Position numbers and translations under genes: made by a program
Origin: an uncultured Clostridia bacterium
GTDB lineage: Bacteria; Bacillota; Clostridia; Oscillospirales; Acutalibacteraceae
Direction of reading: 5' to 3'
DNA: 10,178 nucleotides
NCBI GenBank assembly: GCA_958436475.1
Contig: CAUBKG010000067.1
Span: 1 to 10,178 of the forward strand
The notes under the pieces: generated by a model
Told to the model about the DNA's origin: nothing
Databases searched by the model: none
The model's input: only the letters and a program-made list of their open reading frames with translations
Shown: one piece after another, positions 1 through 7,925 of the stretch
How positions within the stretch are numbered: the stretch's first letter is position 1
Layout: each line of letters starts with the position of its first letter

Positions 1-7
1 TGCGGTT

Positions 8-42
8 ATTATACCATGAACGCGGAGCGTGAATGGTATAAT
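8..42. repeat. Hairpin 1 of the left intergenic repeat mosaic
   Basis: Two perfect 10-base inverted arms (8-17 and 33-42, ATTATACCAT / ATGGTATAAT) enclose a second perfect 4-base stem (20-23 ACGC with 27-30 GCGT) and a 3-base loop. The two stems are separated by GA on each side (18-19 and 31-32), which would stack as a tandem G-A mismatch if transcribed. The left arm lies inside a 16-base sequence (1-16) that recurs exactly at 98-113. The element may extend beyond the window start. Function is unknown; it is a repeated intergenic palindrome by appearance. Confidence 0.7.
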
Positions 43-51
43 TGCCCATCC

Positions 52-66
52 CGCCGCTTCGCGGCG
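52..66. repeat. Short GC-rich hairpin between hairpins 1 and 2
   Basis: CGCCGC (52-57) and GCGGCG (61-66) are perfect inverted arms around a TTC loop. It sits midway between the two AT-rich hairpins at 8-42 and 82-112. In a GC-rich genome a six-base GC palindrome alone is weak evidence. Its value is as one unit in a row of adjacent palindromes. Confidence 0.45.
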
Positions 67-81
67 TGGGGGCATGAGGCA

Positions 82-112
82 GGTATAATAAACGCTTTGC
101 GGTTATTATACC
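82..112. repeat. Hairpin 2 of the left intergenic repeat mosaic
   Basis: Perfect 10-base inverted arms GGTATAATAA (82-91) and TTATTATACC (103-112) enclose CGC (93-95) and GCG (99-101) with a TTT loop, leaving one A-G mismatch (92/102). It has the same design as the hairpin at 8-42: an AT-rich outer stem, a purine mismatch, a short GC stem and a three-base loop. Here the repeat units face the opposite way. The right arm is part of the exact 16-base direct repeat (98-113) of positions 1-16. Confidence 0.7.
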
Positions 113-119
113 ACAAAAG

Positions 120-172
120 CAAACGTGCAGCGTTTGAAAGCGGCTTTGCCGCGCGCGGCGCCGCAGCGCCGC
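120..172. repeat. Three adjacent short hairpins
   Basis: Three perfect palindromes follow each other with almost no spacing. The first is CAAACG (120-125) with CGTTTG (131-136). The second is GCGGC (140-144) with GCCGC (148-152). The third is a seven-base GC stem, 155-161 with 166-172, around CGCA. No reading frame with a plausible ribosome binding site covers them. They form the left half of the segment bounded by the direct repeats at 98-113 and 262-274. Confidence 0.5.
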
Positions 173-198
173 CTTTTGATGATAAAATGTTCACATGG

Positions 199-254
199 GG
201 AAAATCCCTGATTTTCCAGAGCGGCAGCGCCGCTCCGGTGCGTTCCACCGCACC
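199..254. repeat. Three adjacent perfect hairpins downstream of the synthase gene
   Basis: Three back-to-back inverted repeats are visible. The first is GGAAAAT (199-205) with ATTTTCC (211-217). The second is GAGCGGC (219-225) with GCCGCTC (229-235). The third is GGTGCG (237-242) with CGCACC (249-254). Neighbours are only one base apart. On the minus strand they lie 40 to 96 bases after the synthase stop codon, so they would be in its 3' transcript. None is followed by a clear T-run on the minus strand, so they are not called as an intrinsic terminator, although they could slow polymerase or protect the transcript end. Confidence 0.55.
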
Positions 255-261
255 GCCGTGG

Positions 262-276
262 GGTTATTATACCATG
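262..276. repeat. Third direct copy of the GGTTATTATACCATG repeat
   Basis: The 15 bases here match positions 4-18 exactly, and the first 13 match 101-113. Unlike the copies in the hairpins at 8-42 and 82-112, this one has no inverted partner nearby. It lies 18 bases beyond the synthase stop codon. With the copy at 101-113 it brackets the run of hairpins at 120-254, as if marking the edge of a composite repeat. Confidence 0.6.
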
Positions 277-294
277 TTTTTTCCCTCTTAGCTA

Positions 295-3200
295 CTAATT
301 TATAGCAAAGCTTCTGGAAGAAGCCTCTGCGGCGGCGTCCGCCCCGCTGGGGCCTGCTCCGCGGGGCAGGATGAGCCTTGCGCGGTGTCGGCGTCCGTCC
401 AGCGGAATGGAGGAGGCGGGCTGCCCATCCACTGTGAGCCGCGGGGAATCGCCCCGCTCTGCCTGCAGCTCAATATCCGTGCCGAACAGCTGCAGGCGCG
501 CGCCGAAGCCGTCCCATTCCGCCGGGATGCAGGGGGAAACTTCCACCTTTCCCCTGCCGATGCGGATGCCGAGCAGGGCCTCCACTACGGTGCGGTAATA
601 CCACCCGGCGGCGCCGGTATACAGGCTCCAGCCGCCGCGGCCCACGCTTCCTTCATGCGTATAAATATCCGCGGGCATGGCGTAGGGTTCGAGCAGATAC
701 CGCTCGGCCCGCTCTTTTTCAGCCGTTCGCAGGGCGGGATTCAGCATACGGACGAGCCGCCAGCCCTGCTCCACCCGGCCCTCCCGGAGAAAGGCGAGCG
801 CCAGCCAAACGGCGGCGTGCGTATACTGCCCGCCGTTTTCCCGCACGCCGGGGAGATAGGAACGGATATAGCCGGCGTCGTGCGGCGGGTTTTCGAGGCT
901 CTCCCGGAAAAGACGGACGATCCCCTCCCCCTCCATGACGAGCTCCCGGTAGGCGGAATCGAGCGCCTTGTTCACCCGCTCCTTGTCCGGCATGCCGGAG
1001 AGGGCGGCAAAGCTCTGGGATATGCTGTCGATCCGGCATTCGCGGTCGGCCGATGTGCCGAGGGGCGTACCATCGTCAAAGAAGGCGCGGAGATACCATC
1101 CGCCGTCCCACGCGCAGCGGTCGACCGCCGCAAGCAGCGCTTCCGATTCCTGCCGGTACCGCTCGGCGCGCTCCTGTTCGCCCTGCTCTGCGCAGACCTC
1201 CGCAAAGCGCGTGAGCACGATGCTCAAAAACTGCGCGAGCCAAACGCTTTCTCCCTTTCCCTCTTCTCCGATGGAATTGAAGCCGTCGTTCCAGTCTCCA
1301 TTCCCGATGAGAGGCAGGCCGTGTTCGCCCCTGCGGGCAAGGCTGTATTCTATTGCGCGCACGCAGTGCTCATATACGCCCGCCGTTTCCTCCGAGGCCT
1401 TTGCCGGGATATATTGCTCCTGCTCACCCTCCCGGAGCTCCGCGGCGGCGAGAAAGGGCGCTTTCTCTTTTAAAACGGATCGGTCTCCCGTTTTCTCCAA
1501 ATATTCGCACACGGTATAAGGAAGCCAGAGGCGGTCGTCGCTGCAGCGGGTGCGCACGCCCTTTGCGCCGCCCCCCTCCTTTGGCAGCTCATGCCACCAG
1601 TGCATCACATCCCCCTCGGCGAACTGATAGCGGCAGCAGCGCAGGATATGCCCGCGCGTGAGCTCGGGCTTTAAAAGGAGGAGGGCGCAGCTGTCCTGAA
1701 GCTGGTCGCGGAAGCCCCACGCCCCGCCGCACTGGTAAAAGCCCGTTCGCCCGTGGAAGCGGGAGGAAAGCGTCTGCGCGGGCAGAAAGGTATTGACCAT
1801 ATGATTGAGCGCCGGGTCGGGTGTGTGCACAAAAATACAGTTTGGCGTTTCCTCGGGCCGGCTCTTCCGGCCTGCCGCCGCCTTGGCCTCCTCCGGCGTT
1901 TTTCCGAAGCTGAGTACAAAGGGAATTTTCTCCGACCGCTTCGGCGGCAGCTTCCGCGGCACGATCACCGCGGCGCAGGGGTCGGGTAGCGGGGCGAGCA
2001 CGTGGTCGCTCCACCGGCCGGACAAAAACGCCCCCCGGTCGCAGCAGCAGCTTTCCGCGCCGCCCTCCGCCGTCAGGTACATGCTGCCCCGTATCGCGCT
2101 GTTCCAGGGATTGTTCATGAGCAGTCCTCCCTCTTCCCAGGCCGCCGTGATGAGACGGCTGGCGTTTCGGTCCACGCCGAGCACAGGCTCGCAGTAATAG
2201 GCGAACTCGGCCTCGAGCGGGGAATCGGTTTCGTTGCCGCATTCGAGCTCCACGCGCTTTGCCGCCGAGCCGGACGGCACCCAAACCGTCACCCGGAAGC
2301 GCAGCCCCGGAATACGTCCGGTATACACCGCGCGGCCGGGCTCGAAGCGCGCCTCGGAGCCGCGGATCAAATCGTATACCTTTCCTCCCACGCGGCAAAG
2401 GAGCATTTCGCCCCGGTTATCGCTTCGCGTATCGTTATACCAGGGGGTGAGCTTGTTCTCCCGAGCATTGTGTGCCCAGGTGAACCCGAGGGCCGAATCG
2501 GAAAGGAGCGTGCCGAATTGCTCGTTTGCCAGCACCCAGCACCAGGGCAGGCGGGGCGTTTCGGTGACGGTGAAGGCGTTCTCGAAGAAATAGCCGCCCT
2601 CCACCTTCCACGCACCCTCCGGCTCTTCGCCGAGGCGTTCAGCGGGGAGCGCCTCAAAGGGGACGTACGCCATGGGAGGCAGGCGCATATGGCCCGCACT
2701 CGAAGGCGCGATATACCGGGCGGAAGCGATGAGCGCCAGGCGGGCGGATTCGCCGAACCGCATATAATCCACCGCGTGGATGCCCCCACGGACGCCGAGG
2801 AGGCCTTCGCACCCCTCCGCGTGCAGGAGGTCTTTTACCGCGGTGAGAATGGGCAGGGCGTAATCCCCGCCCTCTTCAAAGGCGGCGGCGAGATCAAATA
2901 CCGTGCCGCAGTTGCGCAGGCGCTTATGCAGGCGGACGTAGGGCTGCATCCGGGCCGTATCCGCCGCGTTGTGCAGCTCGATGAGGACGATGGGGTTATC
3001 CCCTGAAATGCCCATCTGCCAAAGGGCGGGCTGGCCCTCTTTATTCTCCCGCGCGGCGGCTGTCCAGTTCCGGCCGAGCTTTACGGGATAGTAAATCGCC
3101 GGGAGCACCTCCTGCAGCAGGCGCGCTTCGAGGCCGGATCCGGTAAAGGGAGCGCGCGCGCCTCTTCCGGGCGCCAGCACGCCGGAAGCCCGCATCGCGG

Positions 3201-6200
3201 TGAGGCGGCCGACCGCCTCTTCCTTCGTGTAGCCCTCGCACAGCATGAGGCAAACCGATTTCTGGCCCCTCGGAGGCACCTCCAGCTTCAGTTCCAGCGC
3301 GGCGCAGGGATCCGGCAGGCCGCTTCCCCCTTCCATGGGAGGCGCGAAATGGGTGAGGGACTGCGCGCCAAGCGGCCGCAGGAGGGCCCTTTCACGCGAT
3401 GTCTCATAGGAAAAATCCCTCGCATCGGCGAAACCGAGGCAGAGGCACACAGGCGTTTCCCTGCCGCGCACGCGGCGGGTAACGCAGAGCGCGCGGGACT
3501 GCGCATCGTATTCCGCTTCCAAAAACAGCTTCGAAAAGGCGGGATGCGCCTCCATATCCCGTGCGGCGGCGAGGCTCGGCTCCAGATACAAAAGAAGCGA
3601 CGCTTCCCTCTTTTTCCCGCTGTGGTTTTTGATGACGATCTGCCGCTGCTCGCCCGGCAGGCGCGGGTGGACCATTGCCATCATACCCGCTTCCCAGTTT
3701 CCTTTTTTGGCGAGGAACACGGCGTGGTCGGAGGCAAATACCGCCTGGTGATGGGCGGCGGCCGAATAATCGGGCGCGCTCGTGACCGGCAGCACGGTAT
3801 CTCCTGAACGGACGACGGCGAAAATCCCCTGCGGACGGCGGAGGATATCCCCGCTGCGCATGGTGATATCCAGCCCGCGGCAGGTGGAGAGGGAGGTTCC
3901 GCAGTCGGTCAGCAGGCAGCTCCATTCCCCGTTCGTGAGCAGGTGCGCACGCGGACTCTGGGGATTGATCCGGTCATATTCTTGGCGGGAAGCGGGCTGG
4001 CGGCCGGGCTTATCGGGAATGAAGCGCTCGGCAACGTCCTCGAATACGCGCGCGCCGCTCGGCACCTTTTCTTCCAGCAATTCCCCCGCAGCGGCCATAT
4101 CCGCATCGCGCATGAAGCGTTCCTGCATCCGGCCTCCGCAGAGCACGCTCGCCGCCGCGAGCATGCTCATGCCCACATGATGCGCCATAAAGCTGCGCAC
4201 CACGGCGTATTCCCCGTCCGGCACGCGTTTTTTCGTGTAATCGACCGCCTCGAAAAAGCCGTACCGCCCGGTGAGCTCCATTTTTTCGAGCTGGGCGAGG
4301 TTCCGGAAGGCCGCCTGCGGGGTGGTGAGAAGGGTCAGGAAGGTGGAATAGGGGGATATGACGAGCTCTTCGTCCAGCCCGTGCTTGAGGCCCAGCTTCT
4401 GCACGCCGTGCGCCTTATACTGATAATGGAATTCGGGATCGAAGGCATAAAACCCGCTTTCCGATATCCCCCACGGGATGGGCCGCGACGCCACCCTTTT
4501 GCGCTGGCACCAGCCGCAGAAGCGCAGAGCCTCATACCCGAAGGAGCCTTCGTATATGGGAAGGAGCAGATGAGGCATGAAATATTCAAACATCGAGCCC
4601 GTCCAGGAAACGGGTCCGGTATAGCGGCCCTCGCGCGCCAGCGTGCGCCCGAGGCTCCCCCATTGCTTTTTCGGCACCTGGCGGGTGGCGATGGCAAAAT
4701 AGCTCATCAGCCGCGATTCGCTCATCAAAAGGTCGTAATAAGAGCCGCTGAGCTTTTCCTGCTCCAGGTCATAGCCGATGTGGAAAAGCCGGCGCCCGGG
4801 GTTATAAAACACGCTCAAATCGGTTTCGGAAATGAGCTTTGTGAGCCGCGCGTGGAGGGTGCGGTGACTCGGGATATCCCGCGCATAGTCCCGCAGGCCC
4901 TCGCGCAGGGCCACGAGGCAGCAGACGAAATTGCCGCTGTCCACTGAAGAAACATAGCGCGGGTGCAGAGTGCGCAGGGTTCTCGTATCGTACCAGTTGA
5001 GAAGATTGCCGTGCCATTTTTCCAGCTTTTCAATGGAATCGAGCGCGCCGCTCACCCGCACGCTGAGCTCCTCGGAATCGATGAAGCCGAGGTCGCGTGC
5101 GGCGAGAGTGCACAGGAGCATCAGCCCGATGTTGGTGGGAGAAGTCCGGTGCGCAACCGAATGGACGGGCGATTCCTGAATATTATCCGGAGGAAGGAAA
5201 TGGTCTTCCTCCCCCGCGTTTTCGCCGTAAAAACGCCACATGGAGGCGCACAGCCGCGTGAGCGTTTCCTTCTGCCCATCCGAAAGCGAGCGGCGGTTTT
5301 TGCCCGCCGGGCGCCCGGTGAAAAAGGAAACGGGATACAGGAGCAGCCCCAGAATTCCAACGAAGCGGAGCCATCCGGCGGAAGCAAACACGGTAAAAAT
5401 GAGCGCCAGCAGAAGCGGCCGCCACAGCCCCAGCAGCTCACGCCACGCGCCGCCTCCCTTTTTTTCGGAATCGGCCGCGGTAACCCACTGCATCAGGTTT
5501 TTATGGGAAACAAACCGGCGCCAGAGCGCGCGGAGGATGGCGTCGAGCGAGACCACCGCGTTTTCCAGCATCATCACCGCCGCCATTCCCGCCTGCAAAA
5601 GGCTTTGCGCCGCCGCGGGCAGCACGCCGGCGTAATACCGCCTCGAAAGCATCTGGAACCCGCCGGAGGCGAGCGACCGCACCGCGCCGAACAGCCCGGG
5701 CAGCACGGCGGAAAGCAGCGCCGTGCCTGCGAGTGCAGACTGGATATCCGGCGGACAGAACAGCCCTGCCAAAAGGCACACAAGCCAGGAAACGGGGGTG
5801 AACGAGCGGCGGAGGTTATCGAAGAGCTTATAGCGGCTCAAAGCCGAAAGAGGGTTTTTCACCCTTCCCGCCTGCAAAGAGATCCGTCCGCCGAGGAAGG
5901 GGAGGTTCTGCCAGTCGCCCCGGATCCAGCGGTGCAGGCGCGCCATCCAGGAGGGCAGGGCCGCGGGCGCGCCGTCTGTCATCTCAATATCGCTCACATA
6001 GGCGGTGCGGAGGAATCCGCCCTCTAAAATATCGTGGCTGAGCACCTGCTCCGGCAGAAAGAGGCCTTCCATCACCTCTAAAAACGCATCCACATCGATG
6101 AGCCCCTTGCCGGCGAAGATAGAATCGCCGAACATGTCCTGATACAGGTTTCCGGTGATATCGTCATAGGCCTGCACGCCGCCCACGCCGTTCATCACGC

Positions 6201-7713
6201 GCGAAAAGGCCGTTTTGCGCGAGGAATGCAGCTCCATTCCCACGCGGGTGGCCAATATCCCGTATCCGGACGTAACCCGGCCCGCCTTGCCGTCCACATG
6301 GGGCCGATGGTTCGGATGGGCCGCGATCGCCACCAGCTCGGCGGCGGTATCCATCAGCAGGCCGGTATCGGCATCGAGCGCGAGGATATACGAAAGGCCC
6401 GAAAGCCAGGTGATATCTCCCTCGGTACGCGCCATTTCGATTTTTTTGCCCCGGCTCAGTTCGGCAAGCTGGAGAAGCGCGCCGCGCTTGCGCTCCCAGC
6501 CGGAATAATTGCGCTGTGTTTTGCTGTGCACGCGCGGGCGAACGAGCAGAATAAAACGGTCGCCGTGCCGGCGGTTGAGGCGGCGGATTTCTCTCGCAAT
6601 GGCCTCGGTCTCCACCGAATCGTCCGTGCGGGAGGGCGCGGAATACTCCTTGAAATCAGCCAGCAGGCAAATTTTTACTTCTCCCCGGCCATTCGTATGA
6701 TACAGCTGCTCTAAATGCCGCGCGACGTCCGGCGCTTTGGCAGGCGACGGCAAAAGTGCAGAAACTACAATGGCCGTTTTATATTCCTTGGGAACCACGC
6801 CGCCGAAATCGAAGCGGGGCAGCCGCTCGGGCCGAGTGCGCCCGAGAACGCTTCCCTCAAGGAAGGGGCGGATGATTTCCCACAAGGGAAAATAAAGAAG
6901 GGGGGCGATCCAGAGCGCACGGAACCAAAGCCCGATGGCGGCCGCCGCAACACCCGGAAGAACGGCCTCGAGCGAAAGGAGCAAAACGCCTCTTTTTTTC
7001 TCTTTTTCCCGCCCGGCGGGCGCATACAGGTACCGGCCCACATGGGCGGATTCCTGTACGGCTCTTTTGAGGATTTCCTCTGCTTCTCTTCTCTCCTCCC
7101 GCCCGTTTTCCCGGGCGAGCAGGGCGACGCGGTGGCGGTAGTCGGCTCTGGTCTGCGGATCGAGAGACGGATAGAGCCCCGCCGGGTCGCGGCGGAGTAC
7201 GGCTTCCACCTCGCTCAGCTCCTCCACAAAGGCGGTAAAATCCAGTGAGGGCAGGCTTCGGATCATTCCGACCGCGGAGGAAAGGAGCCCTGCGTCTCGT
7301 TCCTGCACCGCCGTGTACGCCGTCTCTACCAGCGCCGCACCGAGCATTCCGCAGAGCTGCTCCAGCTCGGAGGTTTGCAGCCCCGCCTCCCGGCAGATAC
7401 GCCGGATCGTTTCCCCAAAATCCTCCGGCTTTTCCTCCGCCTGCACCGCGGCGATTTCCGCCGCGGTTTCATACAGGCGGGGAGCGTCGCCGCCGCCCGC
7501 CGGCAGCGGCGGCATTCCCTTCATATCTTCCGTAATGGAGCGGCCGAGGTTCTCGATGAGATAAAAATTATCCCGCAGCCAATTGCCCGCCTCGGTTTTA
7601 TCTCCCCCGCGAACGGCGGCGGCATATGCCCTTCGGATGCCGCAAAGCTTTTTCTTGAGCTGCCTGCGAAGCTTCGCGGCACGGCAGCTTTTGTGTTCGG
7701 ATGTTTGATTCAT
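295..7713 (-). CDS. ndvB: Cyclic beta-1,2-glucan synthase (GT84, cyclisation domain, GH94)
   Basis: A 2472-residue membrane enzyme of the NdvB/ChvB/Cgs family, which polymerises glucose from UDP-glucose into beta-1,2-glucan, cyclises it and trims chain length. Domains in order: an N-terminal family segment with NWLRDNFYLIE (W45); membrane helices near 242-282; a GT84 domain with ALDADTG (D447, D449), SHD (D561) and HRWIRGDWQ (594-602); more helices near 638-799; a segment with LPPDN, HRTSPTNIG (from 855) and NWYDT (906-910); a glycoamylase-like region with candidate catalytic glutamates in MFEYF (E1043) and GISESGF (E1085); GH94 beta-sandwiches near 1258 and 1728; and a GH94 (alpha/alpha)6 barrel with GDWND (D2140, D2143). 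The ATG at 7713 is chosen because GGAGG (7720-7724) lies six bases upstream. The frame stays open to 7824, but that start has no good ribosome site. Alphaproteobacterial relatives are somewhat longer, near 2800 residues. No frameshift is visible. No convincing promoter was seen, so read-through from the upstream glycosyltransferase gene is possible. The exact product is inferred from the architecture; the gene symbol is at family level. Confidence 0.9.
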   Translation of the reverse strand: MNQTSEHKSCRAAKLRRQLKKKLCGIRRAYAAAVRGGDKTEAGNWLRDNFYLIENLGRSITEDMKGMPPLPAGGGDAPRLYETAAEIAAVQAEEKPEDFGETIRRICREAGLQTSELEQLCGMLGAALVETAYTAVQERDAGLLSSAVGMIRSLPSLDFTAFVEELSEVEAVLRRDPAGLYPSLDPQTRADYRHRVALLARENGREERREAEEILKRAVQESAHVGRYLYAPAGREKEKKRGVLLLSLEAVLPGVAAAAIGLWFRALWIAPLLYFPLWEIIRPFLEGSVLGRTRPERLPRFDFGGVVPKEYKTAIVVSALLPSPAKAPDVARHLEQLYHTNGRGEVKICLLADFKEYSAPSRTDDSVETEAIAREIRRLNRRHGDRFILLVRPRVHSKTQRNYSGWERKRGALLQLAELSRGKKIEMARTEGDITWLSGLSYILALDADTGLLMDTAAELVAIAAHPNHRPHVDGKAGRVTSGYGILATRVGMELHSSRKTAFSRVMNGVGGVQAYDDITGNLYQDMFGDSIFAGKGLIDVDAFLEVMEGLFLPEQVLSHDILEGGFLRTAYVSDIEMTDGAPAALPSWMARLHRWIRGDWQNLPFLGGRISLQAGRVKNPLSALSRYKLFDNLRRSFTPVSWLVCLLAGLFCPPDIQSALAGTALLSAVLPGLFGAVRSLASGGFQMLSRRYYAGVLPAAAQSLLQAGMAAVMMLENAVVSLDAILRALWRRFVSHKNLMQWVTAADSEKKGGGAWRELLGLWRPLLLALIFTVFASAGWLRFVGILGLLLYPVSFFTGRPAGKNRRSLSDGQKETLTRLCASMWRFYGENAGEEDHFLPPDNIQESPVHSVAHRTSPTNIGLMLLCTLAARDLGFIDSEELSVRVSGALDSIEKLEKWHGNLLNWYDTRTLRTLHPRYVSSVDSGNFVCCLVALREGLRDYARDIPSHRTLHARLTKLISETDLSVFYNPGRRLFHIGYDLEQEKLSGSYYDLLMSESRLMSYFAIATRQVPKKQWGSLGRTLAREGRYTGPVSWTGSMFEYFMPHLLLPIYEGSFGYEALRFCGWCQRKRVASRPIPWGISESGFYAFDPEFHYQYKAHGVQKLGLKHGLDEELVISPYSTFLTLLTTPQAAFRNLAQLEKMELTGRYGFFEAVDYTKKRVPDGEYAVVRSFMAHHVGMSMLAAASVLCGGRMQERFMRDADMAAAGELLEEKVPSGARVFEDVAERFIPDKPGRQPASRQEYDRINPQSPRAHLLTNGEWSCLLTDCGTSLSTCRGLDITMRSGDILRRPQGIFAVVRSGDTVLPVTSAPDYSAAAHHQAVFASDHAVFLAKKGNWEAGMMAMVHPRLPGEQRQIVIKNHSGKKREASLLLYLEPSLAAARDMEAHPAFSKLFLEAEYDAQSRALCVTRRVRGRETPVCLCLGFADARDFSYETSRERALLRPLGAQSLTHFAPPMEGGSGLPDPCAALELKLEVPPRGQKSVCLMLCEGYTKEEAVGRLTAMRASGVLAPGRGARAPFTGSGLEARLLQEVLPAIYYPVKLGRNWTAAARENKEGQPALWQMGISGDNPIVLIELHNAADTARMQPYVRLHKRLRNCGTVFDLAAAFEEGGDYALPILTAVKDLLHAEGCEGLLGVRGGIHAVDYMRFGESARLALIASARYIAPSSAGHMRLPPMAYVPFEALPAERLGEEPEGAWKVEGGYFFENAFTVTETPRLPWCWVLANEQFGTLLSDSALGFTWAHNARENKLTPWYNDTRSDNRGEMLLCRVGGKVYDLIRGSEARFEPGRAVYTGRIPGLRFRVTVWVPSGSAAKRVELECGNETDSPLEAEFAYYCEPVLGVDRNASRLITAAWEEGGLLMNNPWNSAIRGSMYLTAEGGAESCCCDRGAFLSGRWSDHVLAPLPDPCAAVIVPRKLPPKRSEKIPFVLSFGKTPEEAKAAAGRKSRPEETPNCIFVHTPDPALNHMVNTFLPAQTLSSRFHGRTGFYQCGGAWGFRDQLQDSCALLLLKPELTRGHILRCCRYQFAEGDVMHWWHELPKEGGGAKGVRTRCSDDRLWLPYTVCEYLEKTGDRSVLKEKAPFLAAAELREGEQEQYIPAKASEETAGVYEHCVRAIEYSLARRGEHGLPLIGNGDWNDGFNSIGEEGKGESVWLAQFLSIVLTRFAEVCAEQGEQERAERYRQESEALLAAVDRCAWDGGWYLRAFFDDGTPLGTSADRECRIDSISQSFAALSGMPDKERVNKALDSAYRELVMEGEGIVRLFRESLENPPHDAGYIRSYLPGVRENGGQYTHAAVWLALAFLREGRVEQGWRLVRMLNPALRTAEKERAERYLLEPYAMPADIYTHEGSVGRGGWSLYTGAAGWYYRTVVEALLGIRIGRGKVEVSPCIPAEWDGFGARLQLFGTDIELQAERGDSPRLTVDGQPASSIPLDGRRHRARLILPRGAGPSGADAAAEASSRSFAIN

Positions 7714-7719
7714 ACCTGT

Positions 7720-7724
7720 CCTCC
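7720..7724 (-). promoter_or_regulatory. Ribosome binding site that decides the synthase start
   Basis: GGAGG on the minus strand lies six bases before the ATG at 7713. This favours that start over the in-frame ATG at 7824, whose upstream bases show only a weak, distant GGAAG. The 37 residues that the longer version would add are basic and proline-rich and look like no part of the family. Confidence 0.8.
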
Positions 7725-7844
7725 ACCTTGTGCGCTTTTTCGGCGGCAGCCCCTGCGGCCTGCCGTCCGGAACGGTGTAAACGCATATAAGCGGTACTAT
7801 TTTCCCCATCCGGTTCCAATTCATACAAGAAAAGCTTCCAGGGC

Positions 7845-7884
7845 AAAAAAAGGGCCCGAAACGGCGATGAAACCGTTTGGGCCC
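7845..7884 (-). terminator. Rho-independent terminator of the GT2 gene
   Basis: On the minus strand a GC-rich stem (7852-7857 with 7879-7884, extended by 7859-7864 with 7873-7878, one bulged base, eight-base loop) is followed directly by seven T residues (7851-7845). It begins about 40 bases after the stop codon of the glycosyltransferase gene. It therefore separates that transcript, at least partly, from the synthase gene downstream. No T-run follows closely on the plus strand, so it is not called bidirectional. Confidence 0.85.
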
Positions 7885-7925
7885 GGCGCTTCTGTATTTT
7901 TATTTCCGGCATCCACAGGCCGGCT

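Noticed and set aside
199..254. Intrinsic terminator of the synthase gene
   Set aside because: The stems are good, but no T-run follows any of them on the minus strand, so intrinsic termination cannot be claimed.
1..276. CRISPR-like array
   Set aside because: The repeats are short, alternate in orientation and are unevenly spaced (about 20 to 160 bases), without uniform spacers. This is not a CRISPR layout.
16..291. A 91-codon plus-strand and a 79-codon minus-strand open frame through the hairpin region
   Set aside because: Both are built from the palindromes and repeats, and neither has a ribosome site or a sensible protein pattern.
385..6027. Long plus-strand open frames opposite the synthase gene (385-1473, 2002-3006, 3943-4947, 4963-6027)
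   Set aside because: They are antisense to a gene with clear domains, have no ribosome sites or recognisable motifs, and are expected from strong GC bias at third codon positions.
7714..7824. Synthase start at the upstream in-frame ATG (7824)
   Set aside because: No good ribosome site precedes it, while GGAGG with ideal spacing precedes the ATG at 7713. The extra residues do not fit the family.
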